Of a stretch of 35,096 bases of DNA, positions 1-6,758 are shown piece by piece. Under the pieces are notes generated by a model. It did no database searches, was not told the DNA's origin, and saw only the letters and a list, made by a program, of their open reading frames with translations. Source of the stretch: Bacillota bacterium (GTDB lineage: Bacteria; Bacillota; Clostridia; Peptostreptococcales; Anaerovoracaceae). The stretch is from the NCBI GenBank assembly GCA_029006195.1, contig JAQXGH010000041.1, positions 1-35,096 on the forward strand, given 5' to 3'. The translations under genes were made by a program, and so were the position numbers. Each line of letters opens with the position of its first letter. The stretch's first letter is position 1.

Positions 1-1
1 A

Positions 2-286
2 GAGGCGTTGGTGAAATCAGGATATGGTCTTTATTATTATAAAAAAGATAATTCTACTTTAGAGCAGGACTTTTTCGTGAGAAAAGCAGATGATCTGGTT
101 CCTCTTGAAGTGAAATCAAAAAATGGCAAATCCAAGTCAATGAAAACACTGATAACAGGAGACAAGTATGAAGATATTTCCTATGGAATCAAATTATGTG
201 CCGGAAATATTGGAATGAATGATAACTTATATACATTCCCTTATTATTGTACATTCTTGCTGAAAAGATATTTAAATGAAAAGTAA
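2..286 (+). CDS. DUF4143-type ATP-binding protein, C-terminal fragment
   Basis: The frame is open from base 2, so this is the end of a gene that starts before the window; 94 residues remain. The segment with an EQDFFV motif followed by VPLEVKSKNGK resembles the C-terminal nuclease-like DUF4143 domain of the AAA+ ATP-binding family (established family pattern 'E-x-DFvv ... iEvK'). These proteins are common accessory genes of anaerobes with no firmly known role. The gene is followed at once by a strong rho-independent terminator, so it ends its transcription unit. Family assignment rests on the short motif only. Confidence 0.6.
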   Translation, partial: EALVKSGYGLYYYKKDNSTLEQDFFVRKADDLVPLEVKSKNGKSKSMKTLITGDKYEDISYGIKLCAGNIGMNDNLYTFPYYCTFLLKRYLNEK

Positions 287-309
287 CCACCTTTTTGTAA
301 AAACTACAT

Positions 310-347
310 GACCGAGAGGTTATTAACGGAACTTCCCGGTCTTTTTT
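310..347 (+). terminator. Rho-independent terminator after the DUF4143 gene
   Basis: Bases 310-320 pair with 331-341 (11 positions with one mismatch and one G-T pair, 10-base loop), followed by a six-T run at 342-347. It lies 24 bases after the stop codon of the upstream gene. Confidence 0.8.
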
Positions 348-563
348 ATCAAAACCTACGAATTGAAATAAAAAAATCGGCTTCACCAGAGCGAAAAGCA
401 ATAAAAGCATTTGGTGTGCTTGAAAAAAGTGATAGAGAAGTCGGAGCAGGGGGGATAATCTGTACGGCAGAAACCCCATTTCCAATAGATGAAAATAATA
501 GTCTGATACCGGTAAATGTAATATAGTCTTGTGACAACAACCGGGGCCTAGATGAATAGTGCA
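348..563. other. Intergenic stretch with no convincing gene
   Basis: Short overlapping open frames exist on both strands here, but neither has a good ribosome binding site or a recognisable family motif. It may be decayed coding sequence. No tRNA, array or terminator for the convergent fic gene was recognised. Confidence 0.4.
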
Positions 564-1169
564 TTATAATTCAGATGATTTGAAGGTATTGTAGCCTTCA
601 TAGTAGTAGCTGTGGTCAATGCCTTTCATGAACATTTCTCTGTCATTGATCTTGTCTGTCAGAGCATTGCGAAGTACGTATTTGATTTCAATATCCTTCA
701 GAGGACTTCTTTCCATGGCCATGAAATAGTCATCCTTATTAATCTGGCTCCAGTCAACAACATGACCAATCTCTTTCTTGAGCATCAAATCAAGCCATAT
801 ACGAGCGCTTCTGCCATTTCCTTCTCTGAAAGGATGTGCAACATTCATCTCAACATATTTCTCTACTATCTCATCAAAATTTGATTGAGGCATCTTTTCT
901 ATGCTTTCAAGTGAAGCCTGAAGATACATAACTGGAGCGAATCTGAAGCTTCCTTTGGCAATGTTTTCTGTTCTGACAACGCCTGCAAAGTCGTATATAT
1001 CTTCGAAAAGAATCTTGTGAATCTCTGATAAAGCATGGAATGTCCCAGCTTCCAGCTTGTCGAGTGTGCCGCTTTCAAAAAGCCAGAAGGCCTTCTTCTT
1101 GCTGATTTTTTCCTCTTCTCTAGCCAGTTCGGAGGAATCAGTTATTCCTAATTTGTTTTGTAAAGCCAT
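564..1169 (-). CDS. fic: Fic family protein AMP-transferase, class III (self-inhibited)
   Basis: Predicted 201-residue Fic enzyme, which would transfer AMP from ATP to hydroxyl groups of target proteins. The catalytic Fic motif HPFREGNGR is at residues 112-120, with the essential His112 and the phosphate-binding Asn118/Arg120. A C-terminal SYYYEG at 187-192 matches the (S/T)xxxE(G/N) inhibitory helix; its position at the C terminus defines class III, as in Neisseria meningitidis NmFic (about 190 residues). The start at 1169 is chosen because AAGGAGG lies five bases upstream; the frame could extend 33 codons further but has no ribosome binding site there. No separate antitoxin gene is seen, which fits intramolecular inhibition. 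A divergent HTH regulator begins about 200 bases away. The targets are unknown. Confidence 0.9.
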   Translation of the reverse strand: MALQNKLGITDSSELAREEEKISKKKAFWLFESGTLDKLEAGTFHALSEIHKILFEDIYDFAGVVRTENIAKGSFRFAPVMYLQASLESIEKMPQSNFDEIVEKYVEMNVAHPFREGNGRSARIWLDLMLKKEIGHVVDWSQINKDDYFMAMERSPLKDIEIKYVLRNALTDKINDREMFMKGIDHSYYYEGYNTFKSSEL

Positions 1170-1220
1170 TTGGTCCTCCTTAACTGAAGTAACTTTATAT
1201 ATTGAACATTGTATCATGGG

Positions 1221-1240
1221 AGAATGGAATAATCCATTCT
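1221..1240. promoter_or_regulatory. Palindrome upstream of fic, candidate operator
   Basis: Perfect inverted repeat with 8-bp arms AGAATGGA and TCCATTCT around ATAA, about 50 bp upstream of the fic start codon. It has no T run, so it is not a terminator. It may be a protein-binding site near the fic promoter; the cognate regulator is unknown. Confidence 0.35.
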
Positions 1241-1318
1241 TTACAATGCATCTAGTGGATGTTTTCAAATGAAGAGTGGGTGAAAAGATAAATCCTGTTA
1301 TTTTATGTCAACAGGCCG

Positions 1319-1360
1319 TTGCTATGATGCATAGTCCTGATATGCTAAACTAAGTTTAGC
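1319..1360 (+). promoter_or_regulatory. Promoter with overlapping palindromic operator for the HTH regulator
   Basis: A -35-like TTGCTA (1319-1324) is 16 bp from an extended -10, TGATATGCT (1338-1346). The -10 box overlaps a perfect inverted repeat, GCTAAAC-TAA-GTTTAGC, at 1344-1360, which itself abuts the ribosome binding site. This arrangement suggests that the HTH protein encoded directly downstream represses its own gene. Confidence 0.5.
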
Positions 1361-1374
1361 TGGAGGTGAGTAAA

Positions 1375-2139
1375 ATGGAAACAAAGGATGTTATTTTAGA
1401 ACTTCGCACTAAGAAGTGTTTATCACAAGATGAGTTAGCCAGAAGAGTTCTGGTAACAAGACAGGCTGTATCTCGTTGGGAAACTGGCGAGACAGTTCCT
1501 AATACAGAAACACTGAAGCTTTTATCTAAGGAATTTAATGTTACGATCAATACACTTCTGGGTGCACCGAAACAGCTAATCTGTCAGTGCTGCGGGATGC
1601 CACTGGATGATGAGATCGTGGGCCATGATAGTGAAGGGTTCCTGAACGAAGATTACTGTAAGTGGTGCTATGCAGACGGAACATATACTTATAGCAATAT
1701 GAACGACCTTATTGATGTTTGCGTTAAACATTTGATAAACGAAGGATTTACAGAAGAGCAAGCCCGCGAACATATGAAGACAACGCTTCCAACACTCGAT
1801 TACTGGAAACGATATGAAGAACTAAGTGATGATGGCCAGTTCGAAATGTTTAAGCAAAAGCTGATAGACGAAATCAACAAGCTGCATATTGAAGGAATGC
1901 CTAAGGTCGATAAGTTAAATGCCTTGGTTGGCAGCTATGTTAATTTGGCATACCCATTACCAAGTGGTGAAAGTGTAAAATTCCTGAATGATCACACGAC
2001 TTATCTGGGAAACCAGTTGGAATCCGAATTTGGCGGTGACAGATGTTTTGGCGTTTTGGCAAATATGGATTTTATAATGGTCTGCACATATGAAGAGGAA
2101 GGAGCAAATCCTGAACTTGTTCTTTATAAAAAAAGATAA
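1375..2139 (+). CDS. XRE-family HTH regulator with zinc-ribbon domain
   Basis: 254-residue predicted DNA-binding regulator. Residues 5-60 form an XRE/Cro-type helix-turn-helix (LSQDELARRVLVTRQAVSRWE, recognition helix near 28-36). A putative zinc ribbon follows, with ligands Cys70, Cys72/73, Cys95 and Cys98. The rest has no family I recognise, although the pattern of HTH plus 'putative zinc ribbon' is common in Clostridia regulators. The ATG at 1375 is preferred because GGAGGTG is at a good distance; an in-frame GTG at 1366 lies inside that ribosome binding site. A palindrome directly upstream suggests autoregulation. The gene ends at a clear terminator (2165-2195). What signal it senses is not visible. 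Confidence 0.8.
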   Translation: METKDVILELRTKKCLSQDELARRVLVTRQAVSRWETGETVPNTETLKLLSKEFNVTINTLLGAPKQLICQCCGMPLDDEIVGHDSEGFLNEDYCKWCYADGTYTYSNMNDLIDVCVKHLINEGFTEEQAREHMKTTLPTLDYWKRYEELSDDGQFEMFKQKLIDEINKLHIEGMPKVDKLNALVGSYVNLAYPLPSGESVKFLNDHTTYLGNQLESEFGGDRCFGVLANMDFIMVCTYEEEGANPELVLYKKR

Positions 2140-2164
2140 CAGCAAAAACAGTGATTACACGAAT

Positions 2165-2195
2165 AAGCAGGTACAGATAATGCGCCTGCTTTTTT
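2165..2195 (+). terminator. Rho-independent terminator after the HTH regulator
   Basis: AAGCAGG (2165-2171) pairs with CCTGCTT (2185-2191), followed by a T run to 2195. Its T run merges into the first TTTACT repeat of the next promoter. Confidence 0.8.
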
Positions 2196-2247
2196 ACTTG
2201 CTTTTTACATAGATATGATTATTGTCTTTACCTTTGGCAGGTATAAT
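2193..2247 (+). promoter_or_regulatory. Predicted Pho box promoter of the 78-residue membrane protein
   Basis: TTTACT at 2193, TTTACA at 2204 and TTTACC at 2227 (start-to-start spacings 11 and 23), then a consensus -10 TATAAT at 2242-2247, exactly 15 bases after the start of the last repeat. There is no good -35 hexamer. The 11-bp phasing of TT(T/A)ACA-like repeats just upstream of -10 is the known layout of PhoP-activated promoters in Firmicutes. The same spacing is seen before pstS and the Na/Pi transporter gene. Confidence 0.65.
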
Positions 2248-2273
2248 CCGGTTACAAAAGGAGGGCGAGTGCA

Positions 2274-2510
2274 ATGAGAAAAGTTTGGATGAGTATCGAT
2301 AAACTAGACTGGAAGGTAAGAAATAAGAATACACTTTTCATTTGGATCCTGATATTAATTAGTTCTGTTTGCGGAGGACTGACTTGGGCAGCTCTTGGCA
2401 GATTTGTTTTGCCGGAAACAATATGGATTCTTTGTTTTATGGGATATCCAGCTGTTTTCGTGGGTGTCTTTGGAGGAGTACTTTACCTTTGGCGGCATGA
2501 CTTCTCATAA
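2274..2510 (+). CDS. Small two-helix membrane protein, predicted Pho regulon member
   Basis: 78 residues with a strong ribosome binding site (AAAGGAGGG) before the ATG. Two hydrophobic segments, about residues 20-43 and 49-73, predict an integral membrane protein; the N terminus is basic and the C terminus (WRHDFS) is charged. I recognise no family. Its promoter carries the same TTTAC-repeat arrangement as pstS, and it lies 122 bp upstream of pstS in the same direction, so a role in phosphate starvation (transporter accessory, sensor regulator or envelope adjustment) is a reasonable inference. It is separated from pstS by a hairpin terminator and so is probably a single-gene transcript. Confidence 0.7.
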   Translation: MRKVWMSIDKLDWKVRNKNTLFIWILILISSVCGGLTWAALGRFVLPETIWILCFMGYPAVFVGVFGGVLYLWRHDFS

Positions 2511-2512
2511 GA

Positions 2513-2567
2513 TTTACTAAGGATTTACATTTTGAACTCTATAGACTTTACAAGGTAGGCGTAAACT
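2513..2567 (+). promoter_or_regulatory. Predicted Pho box promoter of the pst operon
   Basis: TTTACT at 2513, TTTACA at 2524 and TTTACA at 2547 (spacings 11 and 23), then a -10-like TAAACT at 2562-2567, again 15 bases after the start of the last repeat. No -35 consensus is present, as expected for an activator-dependent promoter. The first repeat begins three bases after the stop codon of the upstream gene. Confidence 0.7.
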
Positions 2568-2596
2568 TCAGATATAAATGAAGGCGCCTATTTTTA
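2556..2596 (+). terminator. Hairpin terminator overlapping the pst promoter
   Basis: TAGGCG (2556-2561) pairs with CGCCTA (2585-2590), with an inner CTTC/GAAG helix (2566-2569 with 2580-2583), then a T-rich run from 2591. It can stop transcripts coming from the upstream small gene. The predicted pst -10 sits within the left half, so transcripts starting near 2574 would lack the left arm and escape. Confidence 0.6.
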
Positions 2597-2631
2597 TTTG
2601 TTTTGAAGAAAAGAAATGAGGTTATAAAAAA

Positions 2632-3465
2632 ATGAAAAAGAAAATCATATCACTGATAATAGCAGGCTCACTTATGGCACTGTCACTTACAGGATGCGGA
2701 GCAAGCGGAGCTGACACAGCAGAATCAAACAGCGGCAGCCTGGCACTGGCTGGTTCAACATCAATGGAAAAGCTGTGTGAAGCAATGTCAGAAAGCTTCA
2801 TGGCTGAAAACCCAGATATCACAGTAACTGTTGAATACACTGGTTCAGGCGCAGGTCTCGAATCACTGGCTGCAGGTTCAGTAGATATCGGTAATGCATC
2901 AAGAGCAATTAAAGAAGAAGAAAGCTCACAGGGCATCGTTGAAAATATCGTAGCACTTGACGGTATCGCAGTTATTACTGATAAGGAAAACACAGTAGAA
3001 GACCTGACTACAGAAGACCTGGCTAAGGTTTACACTGGTGAAATCACTAACTGGGAAGAACTGGGCGGTGAAGACGAATCAATCGTACCAATCGGTAGAG
3101 AAGCTGGTTCAGGTACAAGAGACGCATTCGAAGAGCTCATCGAAGTTGCTGATAACTGCAGCTACAGCCAGGAACTGGATTCAACAGGCGCAGTATTAGC
3201 TAAGGTTGCTTCAACACCAGGAGCTATCGGTTATGTTTCATTAGACGTTGTTGATGATACTGTTACTGGTCTTAAGTTAAACGGCGTAGAACCTACAGAA
3301 GAAGAAATTCTGGCTGGAAACTATGTACTTCAGAGACCTTTCGTAATGGCTACAATGGGCGAAATCAGCGAACAGAACGAACAGGTTCAGGCATGGTTCG
3401 ATTACATCAACTCAGATGCAGGTAAGGAAGTAATCAAGAAGGTTGGACTCATCATTCCGAACTAA
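2632..3465 (+). CDS. pstS: Phosphate ABC transporter, substrate-binding lipoprotein PstS
   Basis: 277-residue phosphate-binding lipoprotein. The N terminus is a signal peptide with lipobox LTGC (Cys22 is the lipidation site), so it is anchored on the outer face of the membrane. Conserved phosphate-binding segments are present: AGSTSME near residue 41, GSGAGLESLAAGSVDIGNASR near 71-91, and REAGSGTRDAFEE near 159-171. The length is close to that of short Firmicutes PstS proteins. It is the first gene of pstSCAB-phoU, with a ten-base gap to pstC, and is preceded by a predicted Pho box, so it should be induced by phosphate limitation through the PhoP/PhoR-like pair encoded downstream. Confidence 0.97.
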   Translation: MKKKIISLIIAGSLMALSLTGCGASGADTAESNSGSLALAGSTSMEKLCEAMSESFMAENPDITVTVEYTGSGAGLESLAAGSVDIGNASRAIKEEESSQGIVENIVALDGIAVITDKENTVEDLTTEDLAKVYTGEITNWEELGGEDESIVPIGREAGSGTRDAFEELIEVADNCSYSQELDSTGAVLAKVASTPGAIGYVSLDVVDDTVTGLKLNGVEPTEEEILAGNYVLQRPFVMATMGEISEQNEQVQAWFDYINSDAGKEVIKKVGLIIPN

Positions 3466-3474
3466 GAGGTAGAT

Positions 3475-4371
3475 ATGAATAAAGGAACACTGGTAGAAAA
3501 AACAGCCACATGCATATTTACTATATGTGCTGCGGTTGCCATCTTCGCTGTTTGTGCGATAACCTTCTATATGTTCTTCAAAGGCACCCCGGCTTTGGGT
3601 GAAGTCGGGGTAGCAGACCTACTCTTCGGAAGCGTATGGAAACCTACAGCGGAGCAGCCATCTTACGGCATTAGCTTTATCATCTTATCGTCTATTGTTG
3701 GAACGAGTGCTGCAGTTGTGCTCGGCGTGCCGATCGGACTTTTAACAGCTGTATTCCTCTCAGAAATGGCAGATAAGAGAATCGGCGGAATCGTTAGAGG
3801 TGCAGTAGAGCTTCTGGCAGCCATACCATCAGTAATCTATGGGCTTTTAGGTATGATGGTGCTCAATCCGTTAATGTATCAGCTTGAGAAAATTATTTTC
3901 GCAGGTGATGATACACATCAGTTCACTGGAGGCGCTAATATGCTAGCGGCAATTATTGTTCTGGCAGTAATGATTCTGCCGACTGTAATAAGCGTTAGCA
4001 CATCATCACTTCTGGCTGTTTCAGACAGCCTGAGATCAGCTTCACTGGCACTTGGCGCAACAAAGGAACAGACGATTTTCAAGGTTGTAATTCCAGCAGC
4101 TAAATCCGGAATTCTTACCGGAGTTGTACTTGGTATAGGTAGAGCTTTAGGTGAAGCCATGGCAATAAACATGGTAGCAGGTGGTGCAGTAAATCTGCCA
4201 CTTCCATTCAATTCAGTAAGAACCCTGACTACTCAGATCGTTAGTGAAATGGGTTATGCACAGGGTCTGCATAGAGAAGTTTTATTCACTGTAGGACTGG
4301 TACTCTATCTGTTCATTATGATAGTGAACTTCGTACTGCTGAAGGCTAGAAGAAAGGGAGTGACAGAGTGA
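3475..4371 (+). CDS. pstC: Phosphate ABC transporter permease PstC
   Basis: 298-residue inner membrane permease that forms the phosphate channel with PstA. It has about six membrane segments, the first at residues 13-35 and the last at 268-290. The cytoplasmic EAA loop that contacts the ATPase is visible as LRSASLALGATKEQTIFKVV (around 185-205), followed by the family-typical GRALGEAMAINMVAGGA. The C-terminal GTGA sequence overlaps the start of pstA by four bases, indicating translational coupling. It belongs to the pst operon. Confidence 0.96.
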   Translation: MNKGTLVEKTATCIFTICAAVAIFAVCAITFYMFFKGTPALGEVGVADLLFGSVWKPTAEQPSYGISFIILSSIVGTSAAVVLGVPIGLLTAVFLSEMADKRIGGIVRGAVELLAAIPSVIYGLLGMMVLNPLMYQLEKIIFAGDDTHQFTGGANMLAAIIVLAVMILPTVISVSTSSLLAVSDSLRSASLALGATKEQTIFKVVIPAAKSGILTGVVLGIGRALGEAMAINMVAGGAVNLPLPFNSVRTLTTQIVSEMGYAQGLHREVLFTVGLVLYLFIMIVNFVLLKARRKGVTE

Positions 4372-5231
4372 TAAGTAAAAACAGGAAAATTAAAGATTTC
4401 CTTACACGATGCCTGATCTACATATGCACTGTATTCTCAGTACTTCTCCTCTTGGGAATTATAGTGTACGTGTTTGCTAAAGGCATGAGATCTGTAAACT
4501 GGAGCTTCCTAACTTCTGTCACAAGCGTTCTTAACGGAAGGGTTGGTATAGCAGGTAACATTGTAAATACTCTGATCATTATCGTTCTGACAATGATAAT
4601 CGCCACACCTATAGGAATAGGCAGTGCTATTTACTTAAACGAATATGCAAAACCAGGAAGACTGGTAACCATTATAGAATATGCGACAGAAACATTATCA
4701 GGAATACCTTCGATTATCTTCGGCCTTTTCGGGATGATGTTCTTCGGTGAAGGGCTTGGCCTTGGCTACTCCTTATGGACAGGAGCATTGACCCTGATCC
4801 TTATGGTGCTTCCGCTTCTAACACGTAACACACAGGAAGCACTTAAGACAGTACCTGCTTCATATAGGCACGGAGCTATAGGTCTTGGCAGCGGCAAATG
4901 GCATATGATAAGAACAATACTTATCCCAAGTGCTATGCCGGGAATCATTACAGGAGCAATTCTCGCAATAGGACGTATTGTAGGAGAATCAGCAGCACTG
5001 CTGTTTACAGCAGGAAGCGCGAAGCTTTTGCCTGCCGGAATCACAGGGCTTTGGCAAAAGCCAACGCAATCCGGAGGAACCCTTACTATACAAATGTATC
5101 TTTCTGCTACAAGTGAGGGCGATTTTGATACGGCCTTTGGTATTGCTGTAGTGCTGATTGTAATAGTGCTGGGAATCAATCTGGCTACTAAGGCACTCAC
5201 TAAACATTTTGATGTAAACAGAAAGGGTTAA
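4368..5231 (+). CDS. pstA: Phosphate ABC transporter permease PstA
   Basis: 287-residue partner permease of PstC. It starts with GTG at 4368, overlapping the pstC stop codon by four bases. Six membrane segments are expected. The EAA loop is seen around residues 163-190 (HGAIGLGSGKWHMIRTILIP), followed by the family-typical GRIVGESAALLFTAG. The C-terminal part has another hydrophobic helix (VVLIVIVLGINLATKAL). pstB follows after six bases. Confidence 0.96.
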   Translation: MISKNRKIKDFLTRCLIYICTVFSVLLLLGIIVYVFAKGMRSVNWSFLTSVTSVLNGRVGIAGNIVNTLIIIVLTMIIATPIGIGSAIYLNEYAKPGRLVTIIEYATETLSGIPSIIFGLFGMMFFGEGLGLGYSLWTGALTLILMVLPLLTRNTQEALKTVPASYRHGAIGLGSGKWHMIRTILIPSAMPGIITGAILAIGRIVGESAALLFTAGSAKLLPAGITGLWQKPTQSGGTLTIQMYLSATSEGDFDTAFGIAVVLIVIVLGINLATKALTKHFDVNRKG

Positions 5232-5237
5232 TTATAG

Positions 5238-5996
5238 ATGAATAATACGAAGATTAAAGTGAATGATCTCCACTTATATTACGGAGAAAATCACGCACTT
5301 AAGGGTGTAAATATGGAAATTCAGGAGAATGCCATAACAGCACTCATTGGACCATCGGGATGCGGTAAGTCTACATTCCTCAAAACTCTGAACAGAATGA
5401 ATGACATTGTTGAGGGCGTGAGAATTGAAGGCGATATCCTCCTGGATGGAGAAGATATTTACAATAAAAATCTGGAAGTCGCGGCACTCAGAAAACGTGT
5501 GGGAATGGTATTCCAGCAACCGAATCCTTTCCCTATGAGCATTTATGATAATGTAGCGTACGGACCTAGAGTGCATGGAATTAAAGATAAGAGCCGTCTC
5601 GATAAAATCGTTGAAGAAAGCCTTAAGGGTGCAGCGATCTGGGACGAAGTTAAAGATAGACTTAAAACATCTGCATTAGGACTTTCAGGAGGCCAACAGC
5701 AGAGAATTTGCATCGCCAGAGCCCTGGCGGTAGAGCCGGAAGTCCTTCTCATGGATGAACCTACTTCGGCGCTTGACCCGATTTCAACGCTTAAAATCGA
5801 GGAGCTGATGGAAGATCTTAAGAAGAAATACACTGTTATTGTTGTAACTCACAACATGCAGCAGGCGGTTAGAGTTTCGGATTACACAGCATTCTTTCTG
5901 ATTGGTGAAATGGTCGAATTCGGCGAAACACAGCAGATGTTCTCATATCCTAAGGACAAGAGAACAGAGGATTATATAACAGGAAGATTCGGCTAG
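5238..5996 (+). CDS. pstB: Phosphate ABC transporter ATP-binding protein PstB
   Basis: 252-residue ATPase that powers the Pst phosphate importer. The Walker A motif GPSGCGKST is at residues 38-46, the Q-loop near FQQPNPFP (92-99), the ABC signature LSGGQQQR at 149-156 and Walker B plus D-loop [11 protein letters not shown] at 170-180, with the switch histidine in THNMQQ shortly after. [14 protein letters not shown] is characteristic of PstB. The length is typical. It is the fourth gene of the pst operon, 21 bases before phoU. Confidence 0.98.
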   Translation: MNNTKIKVNDLHLYYGENHALKGVNMEIQENAITALIGPSGCGKSTFLKTLNRMNDIVEGVRIEGDILLDGEDIYNKNLEVAALRKRVGMVFQQPNPFPMSIYDNVAYGPRVHGIKDKSRLDKIVEESLKGAAIWDEVKDRLKTSALGLSGGQQQRICIARALAVEPEVLLMDEPTSALDPISTLKIEELMEDLKKKYTVIVVTHNMQQAVRVSDYTAFFLIGEMVEFGETQQMFSYPKDKRTEDYITGRFG

Positions 5997-6017
5997 TAGT
6001 TACGAAAGGAGCATAAT

Positions 6018-6653
6018 GTGAGAAATAAATTTGATGGACAGTTGAAACTGCTTAATGATGAAATGGTGCAGATGTGTAACATGATCCAGGAGGCCATACA
6101 TGATACTGTAGAGGTCTTCTTTGATCAGGACATAGTTAAGGCAGAGCAGATAATGAATGATGATCAGGCTGTTGACCAGAAGCAGAAGACAATTGAAAAT
6201 ATCTGTTTCCAGTTACTGATCCAGCAGCAGCCGGTTGCTAGAGACCTTAGAAATATTACAGCAGCTCTGAAAATGGTTACAGATATGGAAAGAATCGGCG
6301 ATCATGCCGCAGACATTTCTGAAATAACTGTTTCAATGGGAGAGAATGATCAGGTGGCAAAATTTGACCACATTAAGAATATGGCTGCTGAAACAATGCT
6401 GATGCTCAATCACAGCATTGAGGCCTTCGTAGAAAGAGATAAAGAAAAAGCAGATAAGGTAATCGCCCATGACGATATAGTTGACGATCTTTTCGATCAG
6501 GCTAAGAATGATATCATTGATATGATCAGGGAAGAACCAAATGCAGGTGAGTATGCGACTGACCTTCTGATGGTAGCCAAGTACTTCGAAAGAATCGGTG
6601 ACCATGCAACTAATATCGCCGAGTGGGTTCTCTTCTCAATGGGCAAACATTAG
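6018..6653 (+). CDS. phoU: Phosphate transport/signalling regulator PhoU
   Basis: 211-residue cytoplasmic PhoU, which in other bacteria links Pst transporter activity to the PhoR-type sensor kinase and limits phosphate uptake. It has the usual two repeats of a three-helix bundle; each carries the metal-binding signature (MERIGDHAADIS near residues 94-105 and FERIGDHATNIAEW near 191-204). It starts with GTG at 6018 after GAAAGGAG; the ATG overlapping it is followed directly by a stop codon, so it cannot be used. Last gene of the pst operon. No terminator follows; the next Pho-type promoter begins only 12 bases after the stop. Confidence 0.96.
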   Translation: MRNKFDGQLKLLNDEMVQMCNMIQEAIHDTVEVFFDQDIVKAEQIMNDDQAVDQKQKTIENICFQLLIQQQPVARDLRNITAALKMVTDMERIGDHAADISEITVSMGENDQVAKFDHIKNMAAETMLMLNHSIEAFVERDKEKADKVIAHDDIVDDLFDQAKNDIIDMIREEPNAGEYATDLLMVAKYFERIGDHATNIAEWVLFSMGKH

Positions 6654-6664
6654 AATACGCAGAT

Positions 6665-6719
6665 TTTACATAGAATTTACAATAAAGTGTCCGTAGTTTT
6701 TACTTAGCTTTACTATCTT
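6665..6719 (+). promoter_or_regulatory. Predicted Pho box promoter of the Na/Pi transporter gene
   Basis: TTTACA at 6665, TTTACA at 6676 and TTTACT at 6699 (spacings 11 and 23, as in the two other Pho-like promoters), then -10-like TATCTT at 6714-6719, 15 bases after the start of the third repeat. An extra TTTACT lies at 6709. This would allow the transporter and phoPR to be transcribed separately from pst-phoU. Confidence 0.65.
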
Positions 6720-6758
6720 TGATAAATAAGATGGGTAAATAGAAAATGAGGTAAAGAC

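Noticed and set aside
308-526. 72-codon open frame after the first terminator
   Set aside because: It begins inside the terminator stem, has no ribosome binding site and no recognisable domain.
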